This document shows positions 18,223 through 28,400 of a stretch of 64,000 nucleotides of DNA, one piece after another (positions within the stretch are counted from its first letter, which is position 1; each line of letters begins with the position of its first letter). Origin of the DNA: an uncultured Rickettsiales bacterium (lineage in GTDB: Bacteria; Pseudomonadota; Alphaproteobacteria; RF32; CAG-239); assembly GCA_900551865.1 (NCBI GenBank), contig URXV01000008.1, positions 1 to 64,000 on the forward strand, in the 5' to 3' direction. The position numbers and the translations under genes were made by a program. The notes beneath the pieces are model-generated. The model was not told where the DNA came from, did not search any database, and saw nothing but the letters and a program-made list of their open reading frames with translations.

Positions 18223-19227
18223 ATGAAAATAATCAGATTACTGGTATTATCTCTGTTATGTGTTTTTTGTGGTCAGGTACAGGCGGCTGACAACATTATT
18301 ACCATGTTTGGCAAAGATTTAAACGGTTATAATCAGCCGCGATACTATAAGAGCAGTACGAGATATGACTGGCTGGACCGTTTTGATATTGTCGCTATTT
18401 CTGATCCGGATAATTTTCCCTGGTCATCGGCAGAACAAGGGTCTGTCTTTGTAAAAATTTTTGAAGATTTGGCTCAAAAGGAACATATTGTAGTTGTTTT
18501 CTATTATCCGGGTGAGGGGTATGAACAAAGCGTCGACGATTTTGAAAAAGGCAAAGTAAAGTTTATGACTAAAACAAACGCCATTTTTGGAACATATTAT
18601 GAAAACATTCCGTACTCAAAAAATGAATATATCTATCCGGCTTTTTTTGAAAATAATGTTCATATTATCACATCTGCCCGCAATAACATTGCTGTTAAAA
18701 CCAAAGAAGATCTCAAAAATTTCAAAGGGGTATATTCGACAGACGATCGCTTTTCCAGTTTCGTTCTTAAAGATTTTAAGTCTTTGGGAATTAAAGAAGC
18801 AAAAGATTATCCTGAAGCTTACAGGCAGCTGTTAAGCGGAGAAGCCGACTATGTCGTGGGAACTTATTATCCCAGCCAGATAGAGCTGTATAAGCTTGGA
18901 ATTCGTGATTATGTTGTTTACAGCAAAGCGCCTGTCTGGAAAATGCCGATGTTTATCCGGGCAATGCCGGGGCTGGCGGAGCATCCGCGTATGGAATATT
19001 TGAAAAAATATTTGCGCAGTTCAAGGTATAAACAGGTTCGTGATGAAGCATTGCAGGAACTTTTAGATATTTACAGGGAAAACACCAAGGGTATTGTCCC
19101 GCCGACATATGTAAATACGGCTCCGGATAAGCCGGAACCGGCAGAAGACACTCCTGCTGTCGGAAAAAATACGGACACTCTGATACCGGATTCGGCCATG
19201 CCGCTGTCTATAAATGAGAAAAAGTAA
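18223..19227 (+). CDS. Periplasmic solute-binding-like protein (family 3 fold)
   Basis: A 334-residue protein with a signal peptide (cleavage near VQAAD). Its two-lobe pattern is that of ABC-type extracellular solute-binding proteins of family 3. The tell-tale stretches are VKTKEDLKNFKGVYSTDDR, YRQLLSGEADYVVGTYY and MFIRAMPG. The C-terminal 45 residues are a Pro/Glu/Ala-rich tail. No permease or ATPase gene is nearby, so it may be a sensor or orphan binding protein. Divergent from the MinD-like gene. Ligand unknown. Confidence 0.72.
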   Translation: MKIIRLLVLSLLCVFCGQVQAADNIITMFGKDLNGYNQPRYYKSSTRYDWLDRFDIVAISDPDNFPWSSAEQGSVFVKIFEDLAQKEHIVVVFYYPGEGYEQSVDDFEKGKVKFMTKTNAIFGTYYENIPYSKNEYIYPAFFENNVHIITSARNNIAVKTKEDLKNFKGVYSTDDRFSSFVLKDFKSLGIKEAKDYPEAYRQLLSGEADYVVGTYYPSQIELYKLGIRDYVVYSKAPVWKMPMFIRAMPGLAEHPRMEYLKKYLRSSRYKQVRDEALQELLDIYRENTKGIVPPTYVNTAPDKPEPAEDTPAVGKNTDTLIPDSAMPLSINEKK

Positions 19228-19292
19228 TAAATGCTTGAAAAAAATAAATTTAGATTATAATATGCCTCGTATCGTTTAGGAGAAAAACAACC

Positions 19293-19958
19293 ATGGTTCT
19301 TTTAGTTCACCACAGCATCTCGCCGCAATCTCGCAAAGTTCGCCTGATTATGGCAGAAAAGAAAATGCTTTTTGTATTAAAAGAAGAAGAACCATGGAAA
19401 CTTTCACAGGACATATTAGATATAAATCCTTCGGGAGATTTGCCCGTGTTGGTTTTTGACGGTAAGGTTGTTGCCGGAAATTATGCCGTAACCGAATATT
19501 TGGAAGAAAGCAATCCCCAGTATAAGCTGCTTCCTGAAGAGCCGGTTGCCCGGGCAGAAGTGCGCAGGATTATGGATTGGTTTGACACAAAATTTTTTAA
19601 CGAAGTCTATAAATATATTGTTGCAGAAAAAATTATAAAACGGTTTCAGTTGAAACAGGCACCAAACTCCAAAATTTTAAAAGCCGGATTGAATAATTTG
19701 AAATTTCATATGGAATATATAGATTATCTGGCCGACCGAAACAATTACCTTGCCGGGAAAAACCTGACATTGGCCGATTTGACCGTAGCGGCGCACTTGT
19801 CAATCATAGACTATTTAGGCGATATTCCGTGGAATGATTATAAAAATGCCAAATTATGGTACGCAAAAATAAAATCGCGTCCGAGTTTTAAAGATATTTT
19901 GAAAGACAATATCCGCGGCATATCTCCGTCAGCGAACTATTCAAATCTGGATTTTTGA
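19293..19958 (+). CDS. Glutathione S-transferase family protein
   Basis: A 221-residue cytoplasmic protein with a thioredoxin-like N-terminal domain (about 1-78, SPQSRKVRLIMAEK then the GDLPVLVFDG cis-Pro motif and a VTEYLEE stretch) and an all-helical C-terminal domain (about 88-205) with the N-capping LTLADLTVAAHL pattern. This matches a GST subgroup found widely in alphaproteobacteria. The catalytic residue is probably one of the N-terminal Ser residues. The lipoprotein gene starts 1 base after its stop. Confidence 0.87.
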   Translation: MVLLVHHSISPQSRKVRLIMAEKKMLFVLKEEEPWKLSQDILDINPSGDLPVLVFDGKVVAGNYAVTEYLEESNPQYKLLPEEPVARAEVRRIMDWFDTKFFNEVYKYIVAEKIIKRFQLKQAPNSKILKAGLNNLKFHMEYIDYLADRNNYLAGKNLTLADLTVAAHLSIIDYLGDIPWNDYKNAKLWYAKIKSRPSFKDILKDNIRGISPSANYSNLDF

Positions 19959-19959
19959 A

Positions 19960-20415
19960 ATGAGAAAGCTCAGTTTGACATTGTTGGTTCTTCTGCTGGC
20001 CGCTTGTGGCAGTACGACAAGGGGGCAGGTTGTGTTCCACTGGGATCGCTATAATACCGGCGGGCTTAAATTTGCCCGGGATCATTCCGAATGTATGCGG
20101 GAAGCGGAAGCCTTCAAGCTCTTACCGAATTTTAAAAGCTGGTTTTATACGGAAGAACAGAGATACAATATTGTTGTAAAATGGCATAAAGAACATGGAA
20201 TTTGGGCAAGCTTTGTTCCGTATCCGGGAGCAATGCCGGTGATGGTCAATTCCGTTCGGGATGATACGGACGCCAGCCCTCGTAAATATCAGAAATGTAT
20301 GTTGCGCAAAGGATATGTCGAACGGACGACCGATATTCCGGAGGCCAGCAACTTATTTGTTTATAAGCCTCAAAGCGTAAATCAGGATGCTCCGTTGGAC
20401 AGTACCTATCCGTAA
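19960..20415 (+). CDS. Small lipoprotein, function unknown
   Basis: A 151-residue protein with a clear lipoprotein signal (LLVLLLAACG, Cys at about 16). The mature part has three Cys-containing helices (HSECMREAEA, RKYQKCMLRKGY) of the kind seen in short alphaproteobacterial envelope lipoproteins. It is translationally coupled to the GST gene, whose stop is one base before this ATG. Function not recognised. Confidence 0.72.
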   Translation: MRKLSLTLLVLLLAACGSTTRGQVVFHWDRYNTGGLKFARDHSECMREAEAFKLLPNFKSWFYTEEQRYNIVVKWHKEHGIWASFVPYPGAMPVMVNSVRDDTDASPRKYQKCMLRKGYVERTTDIPEASNLFVYKPQSVNQDAPLDSTYP

Positions 20416-20501
20416 TAATATAACAGTGTTTTGGCAAAAACCGTATAAAAAGTTTGCAGGTGGTTGTAAATCCAGGTCTGATGGAGAGGCTGCCGCGAAG
20501 A

Positions 20502-21911
20502 TTAATAGCATGTTTCTAAATTATATCCTCCGCCGGTGGCTTTATAAAATGCCGTAATATATTGCAAAATTTCGGCATTGCTGGCAGCTAATGCGGTTTG
20601 TGCATTCAAAAGGTTCTGTTCGGCGGTGGCAACGTCGGTAAAATCAACCAGTCCGTTTTCGTATTTTTCACGGGTAAGATTCATAACGTTGCGCATTTTA
20701 TAATACGAATTTTTACGGTAAGCATTTGTTTTATACGCCTGTTCTGTTGCTGTAATGGCATTTTTGATTTCCGAAACGGCTGTAAGCATGGCTTCGTTAT
20801 AATTTAAGATATATTCTTCTTTAATATGTTTTTGCAGTTCTATATTGTTTGTCAACTGTCCCCAGTGCCAGATTGGCAGACTTAATCCCGGAGTATAACC
20901 GTAAACCTGGCTGTCTTTATTGAAAAGGGAATTGCCGCTTGAAGAAATAAAGCCAAAAGTTGCGCTGAGGCTGACAGTTGGGTACAAGTTTGTTATGGCT
21001 TCGCTGACAACTGCATTTTGCGCCCGGATAGTCGCCTCGGAGGCCATAATGTCAGGACGGGAGCGGATAATGCTGAGCGGCAGGTCATATAGCTTTTTGG
21101 TGTTATAATTAAAAGTCGTTGCCGTGATGTTTTTCTTATATTTGTCAAGATTTATCGGCAGATTGCTGGGAAGAACACCCAATAAAACGGCAATAGCGTT
21201 TTTATAGCTTTCAATTTGCTGTTTTAATGGCGGAATACTGGATTTTGTCGTTTCTACGGCATATTCAGCCTGATTTAGAGCCAGTTCGTCGGCAATTCCT
21301 GCTGTATATTTATCTCGGACAGTTTGCAGAATATCTTGTTGTAATGCCAGATTCTTTTGTGCAATAAACAGTTTTTCCTGAGCTTCCCGCAGTCCGATGT
21401 AATTGCCGGTAACCTCTGCGGTAATGGAAACTTTTAAATCTAGCAGAGTATACTGGTAATTATGCATAAGCTCATAATATTGTTCGGTAATATATTTCCC
21501 TTTTCCCCAGATATCCAGTTCCCAGGAAGCGTCCAATCCGACTTTAAAGGCATTTATGTCATACGAATAATCCTGATTGTCACTGGCCTTGCTGAAATTA
21601 TATTCACCGTTTGCATCAATCATGGGGTAATTGGTTTTGGCATTAATCATCAGGGAGTAGCGGGATTGTTGCAGGCGCTCTATTCCCTGCCGTATCGTGA
21701 AGTTATTATTTAAAGCGTGATTAATCAGTGTATTTAAATCACTGTCTTTAAAAATCTCATACCAGGCAGAACTGACAGAATTTCCGTTTTTTTTCAGATT
21801 CAGATTTTTTTGAACATCATACGGTGTAACAATTTCCGTATGGTGGTATTCTTCGCCGACATGGCAGGCTCCCAGCAAAACCGATAATAACAAAACGGGA
21901 TATTTACGCAT
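20502..21911 (-). CDS. Outer-membrane efflux lipoprotein of an RND pump (NodT/OprM type)
   Basis: A 469-residue TolC-like channel subunit with lipobox LLGAC (Cys at about 16). It has two repeated halves each with a pair of long helices, and the NodT-family stretches LDASWELDIWGK, IRSRPDIMASEATIRAQNA and GYTPGLSLPIWHWG. It completes the tripartite pump with the two genes upstream. Its start overlaps the RND gene stop by 8 bases, showing translational coupling. The substrate cannot be told from sequence. Confidence 0.94.
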   Translation of the reverse strand: MRKYPVLLLSVLLGACHVGEEYHHTEIVTPYDVQKNLNLKKNGNSVSSAWYEIFKDSDLNTLINHALNNNFTIRQGIERLQQSRYSLMINAKTNYPMIDANGEYNFSKASDNQDYSYDINAFKVGLDASWELDIWGKGKYITEQYYELMHNYQYTLLDLKVSITAEVTGNYIGLREAQEKLFIAQKNLALQQDILQTVRDKYTAGIADELALNQAEYAVETTKSSIPPLKQQIESYKNAIAVLLGVLPSNLPINLDKYKKNITATTFNYNTKKLYDLPLSIIRSRPDIMASEATIRAQNAVVSEAITNLYPTVSLSATFGFISSSGNSLFNKDSQVYGYTPGLSLPIWHWGQLTNNIELQKHIKEEYILNYNEAMLTAVSEIKNAITATEQAYKTNAYRKNSYYKMRNVMNLTREKYENGLVDFTDVATAEQNLLNAQTALAASNAEILQYITAFYKATGGGYNLETCY

Positions 21912-24900
21912 TTGTTTTCTCCTCTGTTGTCTGCATATTCTCTTCCGTTGCCGGCAGATTGTTTTCGGGGCTTTTTTCGTCTTTGGTCGGGTAAAAATAT
22001 TCTTTTATGCTTTCAAACAACGCAAATAATGCCGGAATAAATATAATGCCGACCAGAGTTGCCGCAATCATGCCGAAAAATACAGTAACACCGATTGATA
22101 TTTGTGAGCTTGCACCGGGGCCAGTGGCAATAACCATCGGAAAAACGCCGAGGATAAACGTCATTGCCGTCATCAGAACCGCGCGGAATCTTTCGCCGGC
22201 GCCTCTTTCCGAAGCCTCCAGAATACTAAGCCCCTGTTCTCGGTAATCTTTGGTAAATTCAACAATTAAAATAGCATTTTTCGCTGCTAGGCCGATAAGA
22301 AGAATAATGCCGAGCTGGGCATAAATACTGAGTGGAAGACCGAACAGGTGTAATCCGAGAAAAGCGCCGAGAACAGCGAAGACAGTGGAAAACATAACTG
22401 AAAATGCCAGCATCCAGCTTTCGTATAGTGCAACCAGGAACAAATAACAGAATATGACGGCCAGAGTAATCAATGCCCCCACCAGTCCGCGCGTTTCAGC
22501 CTCCTGCAAAGAAAGAGCCGTCCAGTCGATGGAAAAGCCTTGCGGCAAAACCTGTTCAGCCAGTTTCTCCATGGTATCCATTGCCTGTCCGCTGCTGATG
22601 CCTTCTGCAGCCTGCGCCGTGATGGCCGCGGCAGTATATAAATCATAGCGGTAGATGATTTTTGGCGAAATTTCCGTAGAAACATCGGCAAAACTGTCAA
22701 TTTTTATCAAACTGCCGTTGTTGGATTTAACATAAAGATTTTTGATGTTTTCTATGCTGCGTCGATAATTGAAATCGGCCTGCAGGATAACCTTGTTGAC
22801 TTGTCCGCTCAACGTAATGTTGTTAATATATGTTGCCCCTAAATTGCTTTGCAGTGTATTATAAAGGGCTGAAACCGGAATGTCGTAAGATTGCAGTTTC
22901 GTCCGGTCTATATTAAGATAAACATGCGGCGTATCTGCGGTAAATGTACTGAAAGCATAAGCCATCTCCGGGCTGCTGTTAGCCGCGTAGAGATATTGTT
23001 TTAACGCTTTATCCAAATCTTGAGGTGTAGCATCGGTATTGGTTGCCACCAATTCTAAGGACAAACCGTTACTTTGTCCGATTCCGGGGACGGACGGCGG
23101 GGCAAAAAAGTTAAGCTCGGCATTTTTATAAGAGCCGAATTTTTGGCTTAAAGAACCGGTGATGCCTTCAATAGAAAGAGCCCTGGTCGTGCGCTTGGAC
23201 CAGTCTTCCAACCCTATGACGCCGAGGGCGACATTTTCCCCGCTGCCTCCCAGCAGGCTGTATCCGGCGACGGTAATAACATATTTAATTCCGTCCATCT
23301 GCAAAATTTTACGGCTCATATCAGCCAGAATCTCATTCGTCTGGTTAATGCTGGCGGTTGTGTCCAGCTGCACGTTTGCAAAAATAATGCCCTGATCTTC
23401 TTCCGGCAGAAAAGAAGTTGCCGTAAATTTAAAGTATAATCCGATAACGGCGATAACGGCCGTAATAATAAGAACCGTAAACAGCAGATAACGGGAAAAA
23501 AAGCCGACGACTTTAATATAAACGTTTTTGAATTTATCCAATCCGTCATTAAACAGTTTAAAAAAGCCGCGCCCCCGGCTTTCCTTTTCATTTTTAAGAA
23601 AAATGGAACATAAAGCCGGACTGAGTGTCAAGGCATTGAATGCGGAAAAAACGACCGATGTACCAATGGCAACGGCAAATTGCTGATAAATTTTTCCCGT
23701 AATGCCCGCCATCAATCCGACCGGAACAAAAATGGCAAGCAGAACGAAAGTTGTCGCGACAATGGCGCTTCCTATTTGTTGCATGGCTTTTACTGAAGCC
23801 TCATAAGCCGGAAGGTTTTCGTTAAGCATAAGATATTGTACGCGTTCAACCACGATAATGGCATCATCGACAACCAGTCCGATAACCAAAATCATGGCAA
23901 ATAGCGTTAAGATGTTAATATCAAATCCAAGAATATAAATAATAACAAATGTGGCGATTAAAGAAACTGGAATTGTTATCAGCGGGATTAACGTGGTTTT
24001 TATTTTCTGCAAAAAAAGAAACGTAACCAGAATAACCAGCCCGAAAGTGATAAACAGCGTTTCTACAATGGCAGATATGGACGCCCGGACATAATCCGTT
24101 GAATCATAAGCAACTTTTATCTCCATATCTTTGGGAAAAGTTTGAGCAAGTTCATCAATTTCCTTTTGTACGGCATCCATCGTTTGCAGGGCGTTGGTGT
24201 TCGGCGTTTGGTTCAAGGCTATAATAACCGCCGGAGCGTTGTCATATTTTGAGTTAATGTTGTAGGAATCCCGTCCCAGTTCAATCCGCGCAACGTCTTT
24301 CAAATATGTAACTCCGCCGCTTTCAGAGGTTGCAATGACAATATTGGAGAAGTTTTCAACGCTGTTGAGCAGCCCCTGCGCAGTCAGAGTCAAAACAAGA
24401 TTGGTATCTTTGCTGCTGGGCGCCGAACCTATGCTTCCGACCGCAGCCTGAACGTTTTGATTTTGCACGGCAGCAATAACATCGGTACTGCTCAGGCCTA
24501 ACGCCGTTATTTTATCAACGTCAAGCCAGATGCGCATGCTGTATTGCGGGCCGAATATCTGTACCTGTCCGATGCCGTAAAGTCTGGACAGCGGGTTTTT
24601 TATATTGGTATAAGCATAATTGCTTAAAAACAAATCATCATATGAATTATTTGGTGAACGCAGGGCAATCAGGGCCAGTATGTCTGCATTTTCCGTCGAA
24701 ACGTCAAGCCCTTCTTTGGTAACTTCGGCAGGAAGTTCGCTGTTAACCTGTTGCAGGCGGTTTTGTACTTTAACCTGCGCAATATCCGGATCTGTTCCTA
24801 TGTCAAACGTAACCGTAAGCGTATAGGAACCGTTATCGTCAGAAGTAGATGACATATACAGCATATCTTCAACGCCGTTCATCTGGTTTTCAATCGGTAT

Positions 24901-25089
24901 GGCGACCGTATCGGTCAAAACTTGGGCATTTGCGCCGAGGTAGGTTGTTTTAACGGTAACCTGTGGCGGAGTAATGCTTGGGAATTGTGAAATCGGCAGA
25001 ATTTTAATTGCCAGGACACCGAGAATAATCATAATGATTGAGATAACCATGGCAAAACGAGGTCTGTCTATAAAAAATTTAGAAAACAT
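21904..25089 (-). CDS. RND efflux transporter, HAE1 (AcrB-like) family
   Basis: A 1061-residue inner-membrane proton/drug antiporter. The first helix is followed by PSITPPQVTV-type porter sequence. The proton-relay pair is present in GLVVDDAIIVVERV, and the helix-10 Lys in GLAAKNAILIVEF. Twelve membrane segments and two large periplasmic loops are visible, with an acidic cytoplasmic tail. It lies between the adaptor gene (24 bases upstream) and the outer-membrane factor (overlapping), forming a complete MFP-RND-OMF operon. Likely exports hydrophobic toxic compounds. Confidence 0.96.
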   Translation of the reverse strand: MFSKFFIDRPRFAMVISIIMIILGVLAIKILPISQFPSITPPQVTVKTTYLGANAQVLTDTVAIPIENQMNGVEDMLYMSSTSDDNGSYTLTVTFDIGTDPDIAQVKVQNRLQQVNSELPAEVTKEGLDVSTENADILALIALRSPNNSYDDLFLSNYAYTNIKNPLSRLYGIGQVQIFGPQYSMRIWLDVDKITALGLSSTDVIAAVQNQNVQAAVGSIGSAPSSKDTNLVLTLTAQGLLNSVENFSNIVIATSESGGVTYLKDVARIELGRDSYNINSKYDNAPAVIIALNQTPNTNALQTMDAVQKEIDELAQTFPKDMEIKVAYDSTDYVRASISAIVETLFITFGLVILVTFLFLQKIKTTLIPLITIPVSLIATFVIIYILGFDINILTLFAMILVIGLVVDDAIIVVERVQYLMLNENLPAYEASVKAMQQIGSAIVATTFVLLAIFVPVGLMAGITGKIYQQFAVAIGTSVVFSAFNALTLSPALCSIFLKNEKESRGRGFFKLFNDGLDKFKNVYIKVVGFFSRYLLFTVLIITAVIAVIGLYFKFTATSFLPEEDQGIIFANVQLDTTASINQTNEILADMSRKILQMDGIKYVITVAGYSLLGGSGENVALGVIGLEDWSKRTTRALSIEGITGSLSQKFGSYKNAELNFFAPPSVPGIGQSNGLSLELVATNTDATPQDLDKALKQYLYAANSSPEMAYAFSTFTADTPHVYLNIDRTKLQSYDIPVSALYNTLQSNLGATYINNITLSGQVNKVILQADFNYRRSIENIKNLYVKSNNGSLIKIDSFADVSTEISPKIIYRYDLYTAAAITAQAAEGISSGQAMDTMEKLAEQVLPQGFSIDWTALSLQEAETRGLVGALITLAVIFCYLFLVALYESWMLAFSVMFSTVFAVLGAFLGLHLFGLPLSIYAQLGIILLIGLAAKNAILIVEFTKDYREQGLSILEASERGAGERFRAVLMTAMTFILGVFPMVIATGPGASSQISIGVTVFFGMIAATLVGIIFIPALFALFESIKEYFYPTKDEKSPENNLPATEENMQTTEEKTNA

Positions 25090-25113
25090 GGCCGTAAACT
25101 CCCGTGTCGGAAA

Positions 25114-26247
25114 TTAATTAATAATGTCAAAATGGATGTTCGCACCGTTTTTTATGTTTGAAACATCGTCCAATATCAGCAAGTCGCCGGCATTAAAAGT
25201 ATTCTTAAGGACATATTGGTTATTTTTATCGGCAATAATATCAACTTTGACTTTTGTAATGGCGTTGTTTCTTGCTATGACGACAAAATTTCCCGTTGTT
25301 TCCATTTTTATAAAGTTCTTGTCGAGAATAACGCTGTCTTTAAAAATTTTTTCGACTTCCACCGTTACAAAAGAGTTTGGCAGAAGTTCATTTTTGTCGT
25401 TTTTAAAATAAGTGTAAACAGCCAGAGAGTTGGTAGTTTTATTGATTTCATTGTCAGTGTATTTAAATTCTCCGGGATAGGGAAAAATTTGGCCGTTTGC
25501 CGTCTTCAGCCGGATAATACTGTCATTGAACAAGTTTTTTTCACTCTGTGCCATATTAAGGTATTCTGCGTCAGTCAGGGAAAAAACAACCCGTATAGGA
25601 TCTGTTTGAACGATGTTTAACAAAGTCCCGTTTCCCGGAGAAACATAGTCTCCGGGGCTTAGCGTAAAGTTTCCGACAAGTCCGGAGATGGGAGCTTTAA
25701 TTTTTGTGTATCCGTAATTAACCTCCGCCAAAGCGCGATTGGCTTCTGCATTTTTTAATGTCGCCTGCGACTGCAGAAAATTATTTCTGGCATTGTCTAT
25801 TTCAATTTCGGAAAAAGCTTTCTTGCCAGACTTTTGAACCCTGTCGTAGTAATTTTGATTGTAAGCAAAAGCTGCTTCCGCCTGTAAGACTGAAGCTTCT
25901 GCGGCGTCAAGTTTCGCTTTGTACTCATTGGGTTCAATGGTAATAAGAAGTTCTCCTTCTCTGACAAACTGTCCTGCTTTCACGGGGATTTCTTGCAGAT
26001 AACCGCTGATGTAAGGGATAATCTGCACCTGATTGATAGCCTCGGCATAGCCGACATAGCTGTTTGTTACCGTAACGTCGCCCGGCATAATCGGCTTGGC
26101 GTTTAAAGTAATGCTGTCGTTAACGGGAACCGGCCTGGCTTCTTTGGCATCAGACATTTTAAACATATAAAATCCTAATCCGAAAGAAGCCAGACATAAT
26201 ATTAATAACAATAATATATAAACAAAACGTTCGTTTTTATTCTCCAT
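25114..26247 (-). CDS. RND periplasmic adaptor (membrane fusion protein)
   Basis: A 377-residue HlyD/AcrA-type adaptor bridging pump and channel. It has an N-terminal membrane anchor (about 9-27) rather than a lipobox, a split lipoyl domain (QIIPYISGYLQEIPVKAGQFVREGELLITIEPNEY and YTKIKAPISGLVGNF), an alpha-hairpin of about 50 residues between the halves, a beta-barrel with DPIRVVFSLTDAEYL, and a membrane-proximal domain. First gene of the efflux operon. No regulator gene is adjacent. Confidence 0.93.
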   Translation of the reverse strand: MENKNERFVYILLLLILCLASFGLGFYMFKMSDAKEARPVPVNDSITLNAKPIMPGDVTVTNSYVGYAEAINQVQIIPYISGYLQEIPVKAGQFVREGELLITIEPNEYKAKLDAAEASVLQAEAAFAYNQNYYDRVQKSGKKAFSEIEIDNARNNFLQSQATLKNAEANRALAEVNYGYTKIKAPISGLVGNFTLSPGDYVSPGNGTLLNIVQTDPIRVVFSLTDAEYLNMAQSEKNLFNDSIIRLKTANGQIFPYPGEFKYTDNEINKTTNSLAVYTYFKNDKNELLPNSFVTVEVEKIFKDSVILDKNFIKMETTGNFVVIARNNAITKVKVDIIADKNNQYVLKNTFNAGDLLILDDVSNIKNGANIHFDIIN

Positions 26248-26315
26248 CGCCCTCTATCCTTATTTCCTGATTAGGTTTGCAAAATAGATAATAAGCAATG
26301 GATGACTTTCAAGAC

Positions 26316-27191
26316 TTATTGCATTAGTTCTATAGCCTTTGTAATCTTTTTTATGGAGTTAAGTTCAATCTGCCTGACCCTTTCTTTTGAAATATTGTAG
26401 GTCTTGCTTAAATCGTCAAGCGTAATGGTTTTTTCGTATAAACGCCGTTTGAACAAAATGTCTTTTTCGCGTTTGTTAAGGACATAAAGCGCTTGATTAA
26501 ACATTTGCCGGCGGTATTTGACGGTTTCGGAGTGGGCAAGGCTTTCTTCCTGATTTGGCTTATTGTCTGAAATAAAATCCAGCCACTCGGTTGTTCCGTC
26601 GGAGTCTCCGTCAATAATGGCATTTAAAGAGCCGTCATGCGATTTCAGGCGCATATTCATATCGGTTACGTCCTGAACGCTGACGTCGAGAGATTTGGCG
26701 ATATCTTTCAAAACATGCTGCGACAGTTCTCTGTCGTCAATTAAATTCAGGCGGTTTTTTATTTTTCTGAGATTGAAAAAAAGTTTTTTCTGAGCCGCTG
26801 TTGTACCTAATTTGACCAGCGACCAGGAATTAAGAATGTATTTTTGTACGGAAGCTTTAATCCACCATAGGGCATAAGTGGAAAAGCGAAAGCCTTTTTC
26901 AGGAGCAAATTTGTCGATAGCATACATCAGGCCGATATTGCCTTCGGAAATCATTTCGCCGACAGGCAAACCATAGCCCCGGTATTTTGAAACGACCTTA
27001 ACCACCAGCCGCAAATGTGATGTGATTAATTTGTAGGCGATTTCCTTGTCTTTGCTTTGTTGATATCTTAGTGCTAAATCGTATTCTTCTTCGGATGATA
27101 AAATGGGAAATTTTTTGATAGATTGCAGATAACGGGAAAGGTTTTCTTCGGGTGAAAAGTCAAGTCCATTTAGAGTAAGTTGTTCTTTCAT
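26316..27191 (-). CDS. rpoH: Heat-shock sigma factor RpoH (sigma-32)
   Basis: A 291-residue sigma-70-family protein. Region 2 is clear (LITSHLRLVVKVVSKYRGYGLP, EGNIGLMYAIDKFAPEKGFRFSTYALWWIKASVQ). The RpoH box, QKKLFFNLRKIKN at about 134-146, distinguishes it from other sigma factors. Region 4.2 ends with a helix-turn-helix (LDDLSKTYNISKERVRQIE). It directs transcription of chaperone and protease genes. Single gene. Alphaproteobacteria often have two RpoH paralogues; only one is in view. Confidence 0.95.
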   Translation of the reverse strand: MKEQLTLNGLDFSPEENLSRYLQSIKKFPILSSEEEYDLALRYQQSKDKEIAYKLITSHLRLVVKVVSKYRGYGLPVGEMISEGNIGLMYAIDKFAPEKGFRFSTYALWWIKASVQKYILNSWSLVKLGTTAAQKKLFFNLRKIKNRLNLIDDRELSQHVLKDIAKSLDVSVQDVTDMNMRLKSHDGSLNAIIDGDSDGTTEWLDFISDNKPNQEESLAHSETVKYRRQMFNQALYVLNKREKDILFKRRLYEKTITLDDLSKTYNISKERVRQIELNSIKKITKAIELMQ

Positions 27192-27344
27192 GATTCTTCT
27201 CCTAAAAGTTGACTGACGCGAGTTTATAACCGTAAAATTTTTTCCACAACCTAGACAATAGTTTTATTGTTTTTAATAATTTATTAAGTAATTTTAAGGG
27301 GTTGCTAAACTAAAAGATATATGCCCTGCGTTCTGAAGACGCTG

Positions 27345-28322
27345 TTAAAAAGCTCTCAGATTTTCTATAAGATTTTGCATATCTTCGGGAAAATCGGCTG
27401 TAAACGACAGGCACTGGTGGTTTATCGGATGTTCAAACCCGAGAGAATAGGCGTGAAGAGCCTGCCTCGGAAAAGTATTGACAAAGGATTTTAATGGTTC
27501 AGGCAAATTAATGGTGCTTTTTTTTGCTTTCGTATATACATCGTCACCAACCAAATTACAACCGATCGAAGACATATGGACGCGTATTTGGTGTGTCCGC
27601 CCTGTTTCCAGATTGCATTGCACTAGGGCTGCCGCCTTTTTATAAGTTTCAATGGTTTTGTAATGGGTTGTTGCTGTTTTGCCGCCATTTTGCACAATGG
27701 CCATTTTTTTACGGTCATAAGGGCTTCGGGCGATATTGCCCGTAATTGTTCCCTGTTCGGGTACAGGAACGCCGTAAACGACAGCATAATAAGTCCGCTC
27801 AATGGTATGGTAAAAAAATTGTTCGGCCAAACCGCGATGGGCAATGTCGTTTTTTGCCGCAACCAGAATACCGCTCGTGTTTCTGTCAATACGATGGACA
27901 ATTCCGGGTCTTGCTACGCCGCCGATTCCGGATAGAGAATCCCGGCAATGATACAAAAGGGCATTAACCAATGTGCCCGTATAAATGCCTGCAGCCGGAT
28001 GAACCGTCATTCCTGCCGGTTTGTTCACGACAATCAGGTCACTGTCTTCATAGAGAATGTTGAGCGGTATGTTTTCTGCCTGCGGTGCCGCTTCTCTGGG
28101 TTCCGGAAGGTTTATCTGATAGACGTCTCCAATCCGGGTTTTGTGGTTTTTATCCAAGATAACGTCGTCATCTGCAAAAACGAATCCCTCTTCAATCAGC
28201 CTCTGCACCTGAGCGCGCGAAAAATCCCGGATTTCACCGGCTATATATTTGTCAATACGGAGAGAAGCTTGTGAAGCATCAACCGGATTTGTATAAAAAA
28301 CTTTATTATTTTCGCTGTCCAT
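27345..28322 (-). CDS. rluD: RluA/RluD-family 23S rRNA pseudouridine synthase
   Basis: A 325-residue enzyme converting uridines to pseudouridine in large-subunit rRNA. It has an N-terminal S4 RNA-binding domain (LRIDKYIAGEIRDFSRAQVQRLIEEG), the catalytic motif VHRIDRNTSGILVAAKN with the catalytic Asp, and the C-terminal ETGRTHQIRVHMSSIGCNLVGD. The ATG at 28322 is used; a GTG nine codons upstream is possible. RluD rather than RluC/A is inferred from the S4 domain and the divergent DUF6476-like neighbour. Confidence 0.9.
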   Translation of the reverse strand: MDSENNKVFYTNPVDASQASLRIDKYIAGEIRDFSRAQVQRLIEEGFVFADDDVILDKNHKTRIGDVYQINLPEPREAAPQAENIPLNILYEDSDLIVVNKPAGMTVHPAAGIYTGTLVNALLYHCRDSLSGIGGVARPGIVHRIDRNTSGILVAAKNDIAHRGLAEQFFYHTIERTYYAVVYGVPVPEQGTITGNIARSPYDRKKMAIVQNGGKTATTHYKTIETYKKAAALVQCNLETGRTHQIRVHMSSIGCNLVGDDVYTKAKKSTINLPEPLKSFVNTFPRQALHAYSLGFEHPINHQCLSFTADFPEDMQNLIENLRAF

Positions 28323-28400
28323 AGGGGTTCTTGTTAAATATATTTTCACATATACTGCCTAAAATAAACCATAAGGTAAGATAAAATCAAGGGTATAATA